From positions 8,676,664-8,740,663 of the forward strand of contig CM049315.1 of the NCBI GenBank assembly GCA_026874595.1: a DNA stretch of 64,000 nt. The letters are read 5' to 3'. This DNA comes from Sipunculus nudus. Lineage: Eukaryota; Annelida; Sipuncula; Golfingiida; Sipunculidae. Shown one piece after another: positions 1 to 12,039 of the stretch. The position numbers and the translations under genes were made by a program. The notes beneath the pieces are model-generated. The model was not told the origin of the DNA. It did not search any database and saw nothing but the letters and a program-made list of their open reading frames with translations. Each line of letters opens with the position of its first letter. Positions within the stretch are counted from its first letter, which is position 1.

Positions 1-1005
1 TTATAAATTGCATCTAAACAACGGTTATGTTTTTAATTACATCTGCAGATATGGAACATAGAATGACATGTTTAAATTTGTTACCAATTAGGGGAAAATG
101 GTGAATTAATGTCCATAACGTACTGTGATTCGTGCTAAAAACTTTGAATAGCCTTCTGATTGTTGCCAAATGAGTATTTGAGTGAAGTATCTTAATTGCA
201 TGGCTTGAGTGACGTTTTTGTATTAATGAAATTGAGAAATCTTGATAAAGTTGAGCGACATACATTAATGTATTTGGATAGCACGAGTGAAGTGTCTTGA
301 TTAATGTGAGTGACGTATTCTGGATGATATATGTATAAAGTAACTGAATAAATCTGAGGCAAACTTGTATCTACATAAAATGATTGACTTATCTTGGATA
401 ATGTGATTGACTTATCTTGGTTAATTTGAACGTTTCTATTTTTATTTAAGTAATGCATCATGATGAATTTGAATGATGTTTCTTAGTTTTATTGACGTAT
501 CTTAATTAACTTGTGTTATTAAGTTATTAAGTGTCGTCTCTTGATTAATTTGAGTGTAGGATCATTGTTAATTCGAGTTATATGTTTTGGTTAATTTGAA
601 TGACTTATTTGATTGTTTTGAGGGACGTCTATTGATAATTTGTGTAGCTCTCTTGTGACAGGATAATTAACTGGGGGCTGAATGAACAATTCATCCCTAA
701 TTTAAGACTTCGGCATAAATACAGTTGTATTCACATGATTTATTTTATCTTGTGGACAACGAACAAGACAACTTGGGCGTTCTAGATTATATTCAACAGC
801 AGTTGTAATTGATAATGCACAATGCCTCATGCATTTTATGTTCTCTAATTAGAGATTTATATACTTATTCCCCGCCTCAATGGGATTAAGTCATCTGCAC
901 CACCGTCTGTGTCCGTCCGTCATTTTCTATGCGATATTTTAAAACGTTTACTCGGATGTACTTCTAATTATAATGGCAAAGTAGTCTTATGTGTTTCCAG
1001 GCCTG

Positions 1006-1180
1006 ATCAGATTTTGGTCACACTTGATTTTTTTTTAATACTTAATATCAAACATGTCACATGAGACAGAATTTCTTATTAAAAAAAACATGTCACTCGT
1101 TTCCGCTCCTAATTTAAATAACAAGTGTATCTTTGTATCTTCTGACCTGATTGTGTTTTGGTCAAACTTGATTTTTTACT
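1006..1180. repeat. 144 bp spaced direct repeat, collapsed in copy 2
   Basis: The motif TTTTGGTCA with its CTTGATTTTTT continuation occurs at 1012 and again at 1156, a period of 144. The homologous place in copy 2 (about 58441-58490) has the motif once, with the intervening bases missing. This single event explains most of the length difference between the two segmental copies. It looks like slippage or recombination between short direct repeats; the opposite direction, a gain in copy 1, is equally possible. Confidence 0.75.
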
Positions 1181-1439
1181 TTCTTTTATAAATTTTCAGT
1201 TTAGAATACAAATTTCTTATGCGACGCGATTTCTCAAAAACTTTTATTCACATACACTTATACTTTTGAATTTGTATAATTAAGAATTCACCAAAACAAA
1301 TAAAAAGTCATTAAAGTGCGACCAAACATTATCTGAAACAGTGCAGATAAAGAGCTGTCGTTAAAAAGTTATTACTTTCCTAAATAGTTTGAAAGGCGAA
1401 ACGACAGCCTTTGCCTATCCCGAGTATCTTATGAAACGA

Positions 1440-2630
1440 TTTATACGTTAACTCAGATCGGGATGTTCACCTGGAACAGACGGTATCACTGCTGAACACT
1501 TAAAATATGCATCGGGAACTAGACTTATACTTCTTTTGTGTGAGCTCATAACAGTTTGTTTTCGGTTCGGAGTTGTTACGCGTAACTTTTCCAATGGCTT
1601 CTGAACCCACCATTGAAAAAGCCTTACCTTGGTCCGAGTAAACCAAAGAATTTTAGACCGAATACTTTTTCAAATACATTTTGAAAGTAAGCTTAAATGT
1701 TTTTTTTTTTTTTTTTTTTTACATGAATGTGATGAAAATATCACATACAATGAATTCTAGTTTTGATTTGTACCAGGTTGGGGAACATCAACAGTTATAG
1801 CCCTCACGCAAGATCTTGCCTCTTACTGTGTAGCACGTGGGTCCTAAACTTATATGTGCAGTCTGATGCGGGGCGGGGGGGCTTTCGATGGAATACCTTA
1901 CCCAGTCTTATATGTCAGTTTATTAGATATCTTGTCGGACTGTAGCTATTTTATAACTGGTATAGACAAATTAAAGTTTACATTGAATGGAATACAATGA
2001 GCAAACCCATAGATATATGGGAGGGTACCAGACAGGGGGACTGACATCTTAACATCTATTGAATATTGTCTATAAAGAGCTAATTGATATTTTTGGAATG
2101 ACGGTGTGACTTTAGATGATCACAAATTTAATATCTCTTCATATGCTTTTGATATAATAGATTGATTTATTTCGCTACATTAAATGGTTTACATTTTCAC
2201 CCAGGAAAAAAACTGTTTGTACGATTAGAGGGCAGAAGCCGTTCTGTGAGGAGCCCAGATGGTATATTCAGAACAAGCTGCTAAAGGTGGCGTTTAAAAT
2301 GTCATACCTTGGTTCAATTATTAGTAACCAAAGTGCAAAGAACTATTGTGAGGCTAGAATTAGTGCATGTCGGAAAGCATTTCATAGCCTACAAGGTGGA
2401 GGTATTTGTATTAAAGGATTAAACCTTCAGGCAGCAATGCATGTATGGTCGACATGTTGTAGGAGAACTTTAGTGTATGGTGTATGGTTATTTATTTAAC
2501 GAAATGCGCAAGGCGTGAATGGGACTGCCTACAGGCCAGATTAATGAAAAACATTTTAGGAATCGGTCCCTGTTACAGCACAAAGCCGCAACTCAAGGCG
2601 CTAGACTTACCGCCAGTGTTGTAATTTTTT
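1440..2630 (+). pseudogene. Degenerate LINE reverse transcriptase (copy 1)
   Basis: Reading across several frameshifts gives a recognisable non-LTR retrotransposon reverse transcriptase. In order: SPGTDGITAEHLKYA (about 1467-1515), a diverged LLTPILKK-like stretch (about 1590-1650), ALTQDLASYCVARGS followed by a motif A relic GGAFDGIPYPVL (about 1795-1900), RQGGLTS (about 2030-2050), and the thumb-side segment SYLGSIISNQSAKNYCEARI then RKAFHSLQG (about 2300-2400), ending near LMKNILGIGPCYSTKPQLKAL (2540-2610). The YADD-type motif is not intact. Short ORFs at 1763, 2287 and 2519 are fragments, partly in the wrong frame. The class is clear (LINE pol); I do not assign the clade. The same relic is in copy 2. 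Confidence 0.85.
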
Positions 2631-2699
2631 CATGTGCAAACAACATGTTAATGAATAATATATTTGTATATAAAACAGAGGCACAGAATTTACAAATTG

Positions 2700-5525
2700 C
2701 CTGATTCACTAAGGCAGTTTATAAAATTTCAGTACTTAACAAATTGACTGAAAGATCATTCAGTTTATTTGACACATTGACTGAAATGATATATAATAGT
2801 CATCTGTTTCACACATCTTTTTTTTTATGAAATTAATATATCGATATTGGATAAATTGCTAAGCTTGAGTAAAAATTATGAATGTTTTTCTTTCTAAAGC
2901 TCTATATGACGGATACCGAATGAATATTAAGACTAGACAACATAGATGAGGCGTAAAACCGTTATCATTTTATAATTCAAATATACAAACATTTATAACA
3001 TTATAAAATATGCTTACCATTTTACACCTCTTATGACTACATCTGTGCTGAATTAAGAACGATAATCAATTCAATTGATGCTTTTGATTATATGAAGCAT
3101 TTAAAAGTGCATTAAATATATGTGAAATATATGATTACAAATGGTAGCTACAATTAAATAGCTGTAAAATATGATTTAAATGTGTAACAGTATCCTAAGA
3201 TATTAACGTATAGCATGCACAACCAGGTATTTAAGTACAAAGTGATTATTTTATGCAGATTTTGAGAATACGTACCAGCACTTGGAGTTTTTATTGTGAA
3301 ATATCCAGATCATAAGGTCGGGGTGTTCACAGGGGACGTCTACTGCCTCAAGAATATTTAAGGCAAACTCTTTTATATGTTGTTGCAAGAATATATACCA
3401 ATTAATACGTATGCAAAACTGTCCATATATTGAATGTGAATTATAACAATTTTTCTTTCAGTCTGAGAAAGGGGTACATCCGTCCAACCCCTCAGCCCAT
3501 ACATGCCCTGGACTGTAACACTTCTCTAAACCTTGCACCCCTTAGCAAATTGAGTGTACCCCCGCTCCTCCCATACACATTGTAAAAGGAAAATGCACCC
3601 CTGAGGAAGTATAACATTTTACACATCATATACTTATGTAGCGGACGCTACTATTATTTATGATGTATAAACAAATTTTTTGCCGGCCGCAAATTGTATG
3701 CTGGGCCGTTATTCTTTTAGCGTGCGTAATTTAGTTTGCCAGCGAAACATTCGCTCTTGTGTTGGTTATGTGTTACAATGTGTTAATTAAGACCGTGGCC
3801 GACCGTCAAGGTCTGTCAGCTTAGCCTGCACCCTGGCAGTTTCCTCGGAGACAGGGTGAACTATCCAGTCATGACACACAAGACGCAGGTTTACTTGAGA
3901 GACACACGCAACCAAGAGCTGAGGAAAAAGGACTCCAGTTTCCTCCGGAGACAAGGGTGAACTATCCAGTCATGACACACAAGCCGGAGGTTTTCTTGAG
4001 AGACACACGCAACCAAGAGATGAGGAAAAAGGACTCCAGTTTCCTCGGAGACAAGGGTAAACTATCCAGTCATGACACACAAGCCGAAGGTTTTCTTGAG
4101 AGACACACGCAACCAAAGAGCTGAGGAAAAAGGACTCCTTATATTACGTTACAAATCTCTTCAGCTCTAGTAAATGCTCAGCTTTGAGTCATGTGGTTTT
4201 TTTCTTTCACCAGTGCAGAACTTCAGTAAACAGACCATACAGTTCATATATTTCTTCGACAATTTACTTCAGTACACGAACTACTCGTGACGTATTGAAC
4301 TTCTGTTAAAGAGCGCAAAAATCGCATTTATCAGCACGTCTTCATATGGTGCATATGGATTTGTTGAGAACATTCGCTTCAACAACCATAAATATTTCCT
4401 GTTAAGGTATAAGCATTCATCTCACACGCGTGTACAAGGAGTTCATCACAAGTGTAACTGAAGTCTTTTATGAACATTCATATCCAACAAACTTTCATAT
4501 TGAAAGAACTGTCACTTCAACAAATACTTGAGTTACCTGCAGTGAATTCAGGCTTATTATTATTTTTTTTAATCCTTCATCATTTCTGACGACGTTAATT
4601 GTCGCGGTACATCGCTGCTTTCGTCGACATTCATGCAACAGCCTGTCCAGGATAAATCGTTACATTCGCCAGAGATACAGACATTGAAAATACGCTCTGC
4701 TGTCCAAAGGCTGATTGTATGTATTATCTGAACAATTTCGAAATATTTACTGAGCTCAGTTATATTGGCGCACTTTAGTAAATTTTAAGTGAAATGTATG
4801 AACATCACATATCTACTCGTCAAATAATAACGAGTGGTAACAAATACTGTTAATACAAAATTTGTTCAATGTGTATTTATTTATTTATTTATTGTTGACT
4901 TGATGCATTTTCTTGTATTGTAACCGCATCTCGTTTTGAAACCGCTATTTATTTTTTTTAAGGACGCATATTAAAATTGCTATATTAATATACTATAAAA
5001 TATAGGAATTTTATTCCGTCTGTTCTCTTCGTGTGGAATCCGCATCAGAATGTAAATCCAGGTGATGTTGTTTTGAACAAATAAAAAGCCCTTCTTGGAA
5101 GAGTAAATCGATTCCGATACATATATTCTTAGGCCCCCCCCCCTTTTTTTTATAAATCCCCACACTTCCATACTATATATTTCTACAAGAAACATTAAGC
5201 AATTGTACGCTTTTGATAATATGGAACTTTTTACCGTGCGAAAATATGATGTAAATTATATATACATATACGTTGTGTGAGTAAGGTTTATAAAACAAAT
5301 GAAATGTAATTTTAATCCTTCTTGTCTATTACAATAGTATTTCATTCATTTTTCATGTCAGTCATTGTGTCAAATAAACTGACTGACTTTTCAGTCGATT
5401 TGAAAGGGCCTGAAATGTTCACTCATTTTATAAATTGCCCGAGTGAATTAGGTAAGATGTTATAATTGACCAAAAACTGCAGAAAATTTACTAATTGACT
5501 TATTTTTTACATTGTAACATATATT
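2700..5525. mobile_element. Inverted-repeat (fold-back/MITE-like) element, copy 1
   Basis: The arm at 2700-2790 (TTCACTAAGGCAGTTTATAA ... CAGTTTATTTGACACATTGA) is matched in inverted orientation by 5353-5449. The right end continues to ACATTGTAACATATAT at about 5510-5525. That is the same terminal motif as the short palindromic element at 27111-27225, and both share AAATTGCCTGATTCACT. So this is a larger relative of that MITE-like family. No transposase reading frame is seen between the arms, which instead contain a tandem array at 3837-4137. The left terminus seems lost where the arm abuts the LINE relic. Superfamily not assigned. Confidence 0.5.
3837..4137. repeat. Tandem array, about 3 x 100 bp (copy 1)
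   Basis: Three head-to-tail units start at 3837, 3936 and 4037. Each begins with CAGTTTCCTC.GGAGACA, runs through CTATCCAGTCATGACACACA and GAGAGACACACGCAACCAA, and ends GAGGAAAAAGGACTC. Units differ by a few substitutions and 1-2 base indels. An identical array lies at 61085-61385, so the tripling happened before the segmental duplication. Confidence 0.9.
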
Positions 5526-7325
5526 TCCTTCCTTGTCGAATCTTAAAGCCAGCTATACGGCTCGTTTATTTGTAGAATTTATAATATTCTTGCTGAATAT
5601 TAACATAATGGTGTGAGTATCATATGGCCTTTTCTGCTTTATTTAAAAAAAATATAAAGTTAAACAAATGAGAAGATTGAATAGAGTGGAGTTAAAGTTA
5701 GGAATTAGGCCCTTGAACTTCATGGGTGCGCTTTGGTTGGGGAGGGGGCAGACCATATGATATCACTTCTACATTTTGCTTATAAATAAATGAATGTTGT
5801 TTTGTCATAAAAAATAGAATCTAATTTCAAACCATGAACTGTAGTCTTTCAGAATTAATTGAATACAAAAATGACTATAAAATGACAAATGTAATAAAAT
5901 GGTACAGTTATTGGGATACGTTTCCTTGACCATAAGATTGAGCCACCGTACAAGACCGGCCTCTAAAGTTGGTTCATAATAACCGCGGCAGATGGCGTCT
6001 GTATTTCAGACCCTGAGAGCAATCGGTGTGCAAATAACTGACCCTTAAGAGAGGGAAATTATATATTAAACGGATACAAACTGAAAAATGACAAAATCTC
6101 ACACCGGTCAGTATAAATAAACAACGTATATGCTCAAATATGCACCATTTTTTAATGTCGACTATTATCGGCAGGACTGCAAGATGGGACCCAATTATAC
6201 TACGTCCTGGTATTTAAAGTAAATTACAGTTTGGTGCAAATATAGATTATGGAATACAGCAAACAGTTCGTTTCCTGGTTCTTTCATGGTAATAAGAATG
6301 ATTGTTTTCTGATGATAAGACACGGTGATCACTGATCAGTTCACGTACTGGTCGGGTCCCATTTGTTTCATGAATGATAAATGTAAACCACACTTACCTA
6401 AAAAATAAAAATTCGTAGGTGATCGTTAACGTGACCGAGTAGTAACAGCCTCGCTGCGTGTACACTGCGGGGTTTACTTTATACAAAAAAAGCTTACAAG
6501 ACAGATTAACTAAGGTAATTAGAGGGATTGTTTTCTTTTTGAACTGGGGAAAGAGAAAGGAGTCTGTGGTGACAGTCCTTATTATTTTACGTGGTATTCA
6601 TTTGTTACAGACTGAAATTTATAACGTGATCTATGTCTTCCTGGGCTCTCATTACCATTTTCTTTATCTAGTGCATGTTTTATTAACCTCTAATCCAATA
6701 CCACTTATTCGATCCATTCATATGTTTCAGCAAATCGAATTTAAGCATATAATGAAGGAACGAAATTCATATGTACAATAATGATTTTCCTAGCACTGCC
6801 CTGTTGCACATGTGTATCAAACTTAAGAGTAAATCTGGACTTGAGTCCTTGTCCCGTTCCCATTGACTAAAAATGGGAGATATTTAAAAACACACCCTAA
6901 AAAACATACGCGAATACATAGGCAGGCTTCTCCTATTTTCAAGTTAATTTACTTTAAAAAGCTGACAGTGCAACTTCATCAAGCTGGTGGAGGAACAAAA
7001 GTGGGCCTTGTCAGTCCGGACAAAGGCTACAACAAAATGGCAGTACGGTTATAAAAGTTCGATTGAGTGGGAATGACATGGAATAAGACCTTTAAGTATT
7101 AAAAAATAAGTATTAAAAAAACACCTCCCGCACTTATATACTTTTCTTGGGAATGCAGGTAATTTCATACTTTTTGTCTAAACATCAACAGACCAGGTCA
7201 AGCAGACGAATTCCGAGTCCTTCAGTTTGATCACTTTGATGTGACCCGAGGATTGAGCCGAGGAAGGGGGGGGGGGGGTGAGATGTTTGTGAGAAAGTTA
7301 CGTCATGGAATGTATTTAGAAAATT
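5526..7325. other. No gene recognised
   Basis: Up to 6752 this belongs to the segmental copy. The open frame at 6458-6781 (107 codons) is broken in copy 2 by loss of one A in an A-run near 6487, which argues against coding. From 6753 the sequence is single copy and AT-rich, with a G-run near 7267-7277. I see no domain, RNA gene or splice-bounded exon. Confidence 0.6.
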
Positions 7326-7868
7326 CAGCGAAAACTTGTCTAACGGACACCTCACTTAGGCGGACAACTGGTTATTATGGACAATATATATATATATAAA
7401 AAAACGAATGTTCCCAGGTTCGTAGCCATTACAGTCTTATTATCAACATCGTCACAATCTGGCACCACGCGTACTTCAGGCGGGAGCTTACGCTATCTGA
7501 AAAAGTCGAGCTTATTGGACTGAGTGAATCTGGGAAATAGAGCGTACACGCACTTGCAGAAGAATTTATGAACATTGTTATTACGGATGATTTCAGAGAC
7601 CTTTCTCCTCATATTGTTTACTACTTGAGATAAGTAAAAATAATCACAGTTTGTATATCACTATTGAATGCATGATGTGTGGATGAATATGTTGTACATG
7701 TACATGAAACCTGATATAATACAATTAACACATTCTTGCAGCTGTTTGTCGTCTTTATTTATAATCCCTCAGTTATCAACCAAGGTCAAACTGCCTAATA
7801 AGGACACCTCTCTATTAAGGACAAAAAGATTGAGTCCCTTGAATGTCCGCTTTAGACAGGTTTCACTG
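7326..7868 (+). mobile_element. Internally deleted pogo/Tigger-type DNA transposon
   Basis: The left end CAGCGAAAACTTGTCTAACG and the reverse complement of the right end, CAGTGAAACCTGTCTAAAGC, resemble each other and carry the CAGTGAAACCTGTCTAA..CGGACA ending known from pogo/Tigger elements. Inside, 7481-7570 reads RELTLSEKVELIGLSESG, K, stop, then SVHALAEEFM. This matches the N-terminal helix-turn-helix start of pogo/CENP-B-type transposases (family knowledge, not searched). The DDE domain is absent and the frame has a stop, so this is a non-autonomous remnant of about 540 bases. A TA flanks the right end but not clearly the left. A short (TA)n at 7383-7397 lies within. Confidence 0.7.
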
Positions 7869-7956
7869 TACTTATTTTTTTCACATGGGGATTAATTTTA
7901 CTTTTTGTTGGCCTCACTGTACAGTTGAGAGGTCATTTAAGTTCTTGTGAAGAGTT

Positions 7957-8280
7957 CTTGTGAAGTACAGTTTGAAGGAATCTGCTTAAACGGTTCGGAC
8001 TGATCCTGTACAGACTTATCTTATTTTAATGCATTTGTCAACAACAGTACACAAACTCACTTTTACATTTAACATTTACAAAATACAACCTGGCAATATG
8101 CTGGCCTTTATTTGATTTAAAAGAATATAAGCAAGAAAGAAACCAAGCAAACGTCCCATAGCTCTTGTGAAGTATAGTTTGAAGGAATCTGCTTAAACGG
8201 TTTGGACTGATCCTGTACAGACTTATCTTATTCTAATGCATTTGTCAACAACAGAACACAAACTCACTTTTACATTTAAA
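7957..8280. repeat. Direct repeat pair, 117 bp units, period 207
   Basis: Bases 7957-8073 recur at 8164-8280 with about five substitutions (shared TTTGAAGGAATCTGCTTAAA, GGACTGATCCTGTACAGACT and TGCATTTGTCAACAACAG). The 90 bases between are unrelated. No coding frame is conserved. It may be a duplicated fragment of a dispersed repeat. Confidence 0.85.
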
Positions 8281-8338
8281 ATATGAAGGACAAAACTATG
8301 GATGGTCAATTTGCACTATTATTTAATTCGTAAATTCT

Positions 8339-8640
8339 ATTAGTTTGCTACACAAGAGTAGTGGGACGATCGCTGTGGTTCCTCTTGGCGAGATGCCTCT
8401 CTACCACATGTCACCATGGCAACAGTAGTATTACTGGTTGCCTCATCATTATACAGATTTTTTATACAGTCGTAGATGTCATCTTCCTCTGCCTGGTCCA
8501 CTTTGCGCTTGACCGTCTGGTCAGGGACAGCTTTGCGCAGTGGTTTATGCTATACCGGAGCCGACTCTGTTCAAGTCGATCCCCAAGGATTGATGCTATC
8601 TTCTCTTACCAGCAAATGATGGTCCTGTTGTATTCCTGAA
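8339..8640 (-). pseudogene. Coding-like frame with two in-frame stops
   Basis: One minus-strand frame runs from about 8640 to a TAA at 8339-8341. It reads IQQDHHLLVREDSINPWGST, stop, TESAPV, stop, HKPLRKAVPDQTVKRKVDQ, an acidic DIYDCIKNLYNDEATSN segment, and ends SSHYSCVAN. The composition is protein-like and only two stops interrupt about 100 codons. A possible splice reading also exists: an acceptor TTTTTCAG before the first segment, a donor GGTAAGAG after HHLL, and an acceptor TATAG before HKPL, all in phase. It is either a decayed gene fragment or two exons with a short intron. I do not recognise the family. Confidence 0.35.
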
Positions 8641-9927
8641 AAATCATTACCATAAAATTATGAAGATTGAAGGATCATTTTTCAGTTAAGCAAATGTAAG
8701 TTTCTGGTAAATTGTAATACAGAAACCTAAGGATTAGCTGAGAATAATGATTAATTAAGTTTTCTTTGTAGTTATTAAAATTCCTGGTTCAAGCAAATTA
8801 AGCATCCCTTATACAGAAAACAATTACATATTTCGTGCAACAAATGCTACCCTTACAAACTTGTTATAATGAAAAATAACATGCTTATATACAACAAAAA
8901 CATGTCCATTAATTGTATAAAATATTTAAATGTAAGAATCACACTTAGATCCATCTCTTATAATTAAAATACATAAGGGGTAATATAGGCATTGATACTA
9001 GAATATTGGTCCTGTAAGCCCGGAAATATTTACTAATATTAGAAAGTATTTAGGAATATAAATGCCTTTCCAACATATCTGGAGAAAATACTCTGGGAGT
9101 CATTGGACCACAGCACACAGGCTCCCCTTACTCAGGAGGGAGTCATTTATTTATTTCCTCTCCCTCTCAAATTAGCCAGTTTGATCATTTGCACACTGTG
9201 GAGGTGGTCTGTTCCTTGATCTAGTATACTCATTAATAACGGTATAATCCCTCTGAAAACTTCAATACCTGACAAGATTTATGGTAGATACTTTAGAGTT
9301 TAATAACCAATAGGTTAAATCCACGCATGGTATATGAAAATTAAGTCAACAGTGCTTACAAGAAACAATATACGATGGTCAAAGTATATGGTGGCTTTCA
9401 TGTTATAGTGATTTTACATTTAAGCTTATCACTTTAAAAGTACATTGAATTTCTGACCCAATTTCGGGTGTACACTAAAATCTAAAGTAACTGTATTTCT
9501 GCATGAAATAAGTTCTCGCTTCAGCAGTTAATATATTCACCCTGATAAATAGATTCCCGAATAAACAGGTGTTCCAGTCCAATCTTAATTGCCCGCATAT
9601 ACATCGAAAATATATCAAAAACAACTTAAGTGGTTTTGAATTTATGCAGTCTTGAAGTGTAACAATAGGTTTTTTCAATGGAAACTGGAGATTTCTAGTT
9701 TTATTTTTCAAATGTACAAGGCAGAGTGACAAAGTTTCCGGTTTAGTAGAACTTCTATACCTCGTACTGTATTTTAAAATTTCTAATCCTAGGTCCAACT
9801 ATGTCAAAATATGCTGGTTTAATTGGTCAGACAAATTGCTTACAGGACGGAAGACAATTGTTGTGTTTGGGGTCCGGGTCGAGATACGAAGAAAGTCCAA
9901 CGTATTTCCTGAATCTGTTTATTTCAG
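8641..9927. other. No gene recognised
   Basis: AT-rich single-copy sequence. The minus-strand open frame at 9475-9798 (107 codons) has no recognisable motif, signal peptide or splice context, and I leave it unannotated. No RNA gene or transposon end was found. Confidence 0.5.
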
Positions 9928-10033
9928 AACACTGCCAACAAGGGCAAAACACATATACATCAAGGTTTCAACGGCTCAAACGCTGCTATTCCTTTCTTCC
10001 ATCCGCCAACTGTCCCAACTATCCCAGTTGCCG
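9928..10033 (+). CDS. Candidate internal exon, proline-rich
   Basis: A pyrimidine-rich acceptor (GAATCTGTTTATTTCAG) ends at 9927 and a donor CCG|GTAGGG follows 10033. The 106-base exon starting at phase 0 reads NTANKGKTHIHQGFNG..., then a proline-rich IPFFHPPTVPTIPVA, with one base left over. Two other frames are also open here, which weakens the case. No partner exon was found. If real, it belongs to a plus-strand gene whose other exons are outside this stretch or were missed. Confidence 0.3.
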
Positions 10034-10880
10034 GTAGGGGGCAGCATATATGCACTATATTACCGCAAAATTATAGCAAATCAATATATAACATCCCCTT
10101 TGTTTACTCAAAAGAAAATTAAAATTTTCTTTTTAAAACAATTAGATTCGGTTTATTAAGATTTATGAGAAGAACAACAATACATAGTTAAATAAACCGT
10201 CTGAGGAATCAATCCTAACATTAATAAAGATATGCGAGTTAAGGTACTCAAGAGAATAACAGTTATGCACCGACTTTCTCAGTAACATTTTGTGATCACA
10301 AACAATAATAAAAAAAAATACATAAGGCGCAAAAATCCAAAGATACACTATTACTTACTCTTTTGTTTCTGGCTACATTGAATAACTAAAACAAAAGCAC
10401 AGCATAACTTTTAATCGAGAGTAATACTAGCTGTATAGGAACAGTAATACAATGTATGTTTCACTCGGTTCTTTTCTCCAGTTTCAAATCTCATATCTTC
10501 AAATCTTTTTGTTTATATACAGTATTATATTTTAATATTTTTTTAAACATTCCTCATTAATATAGAGACGAATCTGATCTGCAAACTTATGAATAAAGAA
10601 TTCCAATGAAACATTCTGATAAATTGTGTATTACTGAGAGAATAACAGAGCTATAATGCAAAAGCAGTATGCAAACGCCGGTTTCAGCATAATTTACAAT
10701 GTGGACAAAAACCCATGCAGACAACAAGCAGTGGTATGTACATCCTTAAAATCCTGAACCTGATGTATATCAAAAGGTCCAACATATTAACAGTAAATTT
10801 CTAAGCATTTGCTGTAAGACTTTAACTGCTGGGTTTGTGCAAGTATCCGTCTTGTTTCATGAATTAGGCTCTTAGACAAT
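10034..10880. other. No gene recognised
   Basis: AT-rich sequence between the candidate exon and the minus-strand gypsy element. A 3' LTR of that element would be expected here, but I found no TG...CA repeat matching anything beyond 16080. Confidence 0.5.
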
Positions 10881-10906
10881 TTCTGTGATATCTTCTCATT
10901 CGGGGT

Positions 10907-12039
10907 TTATTGTTGGTTCTCCTGCAACTTCAACAAAAACTGAGAGACCCTATCAAATTTATCTTTCAGTTTCTCAATGTACTCCTTTTGGGAATTTGTG
11001 AGTCCCATCAATGGTCCGAAATGCAATTCACTTATATCCCTGCTTTCACGGTAGAAAAATAAGTAGAAAGGCGAATGATTTCCTAACTGTGGAGAACAAA
11101 ATGGGTTAAAGAAATTTTGGGCTACACTGTAGTACTGAACCCAATCGTCTCCGTATTGATCCAGATTCACCTTTATTAGATCATCTAATTTGACGTTCAA
11201 CATGCAAGGATCCATGATTCATAACAGAAATTACTTATTTTGCTGGTGTTCAACGTTTCACATATGATATCCAAAACTTTGCCTATCAAGGACGATTGTG
11301 CATCTGTGACTAATCTCCCTGCAATACCAAAGCAACAAAAACGTTGAATAAGTGCTTCACAAATGGATGGTGCATCAAGCCACTTCATGGTGTAGAGATG
11401 GTTTATCTAGTGATGGCACATGTTGTAACCATTACCCAAGAGTATCCAACTTTAGATATCACCATTTTCTTAAAGTCGATGAAATGGTCTGTAAAGGACA
11501 ATAATTGAGTAGTATCCTCTCATGGTATGCTCAAAGATTGTCATTTTTTGCTTTGAACTTTTGACATCTAGCACATGACTGTATGTACGACACAATACGT
11601 TGGTACATAATACGGAAATAGAACAGATTTCTCATGGTGAGATATGTGAGGACATTACCCTGGTGTTTACTTAACAAAGTGTCATGATACTTTGATATCA
11701 GTGGATCAATGTACTGCTCTTGAATCACGAGCTGAAAGCAGAAATGTACACTATTTGAAGAGAAAATATTCTGGAAAGAAATTGTTACACAAAAAGTATT
11801 GTTCTGCTCTTAGCATGATTGATCTTGCTGCCTTTCTGTCACTTGGTAAAATATTTTTGAGCAAAATAATCATAAATTTGCTTAAAATGTGGCGATGACC
11901 GTTGGGCTATCTGAAATTGTTGAGCATCAAATGGAAGATAATAGTCCCTGATGATTTTTCTCTTGATAATTTTGAGAACTTTATTCAACTCTTGATGTGA
12001 GATATGGTTTGCAGTAATATGATCAATATTGCTTACCAA
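10907..12039 (-). pseudogene. Integrase remnant of the minus-strand gypsy element
   Basis: The N-terminal HHCC zinc-binding domain is visible at 11531-11728: KYHDTLLSKHQG supplies the histidine pair and SCARCQKF the cysteine pair. A short upstream segment at 11839-12039 precedes it. The catalytic core is badly eroded: LVTDAQSSLIGKV (11197-11388) keeps the second aspartate position, while the first aspartate and the glutamate regions cannot be read. The C-terminal part (10907-11215) keeps the NHSPFYLFFYR segment typical of gypsy integrases after the core. At least three frameshifts separate the pieces. It follows RNase H in transcription order, unlike the three elements at 16.5-41.9 kb. Confidence 0.75.

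Larger units (their letters stand above)
1..6752. repeat. Segmental duplication, copy 1 (direct)
   Basis: This segment matches 57431-64000 in the same orientation from the first bases of the window to the last, so the repeat runs past both window edges. The offset falls from 57431 at the left to 57248 at the right, a net loss of about 183 bases in copy 2. Identity is uneven: roughly one mismatch in ten over the first 60 bases, but only about five differences in 3300-4300. Both copies carry the same LINE relic, inverted-repeat element and 100 bp tandem array, so these insertions predate the duplication. Apart from those, 2791-3836, 4138-5352 and 5526-6752 show no recognisable gene. It could be a real tandem duplication or unmerged haplotypes in the assembly. 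Confidence 0.95.

Noticed and set aside
2519-2704. 61-codon ORF as a gene
   Set aside because: The adjacent frame reads LMKNILGIGPCYSTKPQLKAL, the LINE RT tail; this ORF is its shadow.
4980-5195. 71-codon minus-strand frame conserved in both segmental copies
   Set aside because: Conservation is explained by the recent duplication; the C-run inside varies (5134-5143 against 62381 onward) and no domain or start context is seen.
6458-6781. 107-codon open frame, plus strand
   Set aside because: The homologous sequence at 63.7 kb has one A fewer in an A-run and the frame breaks; no motif is present.
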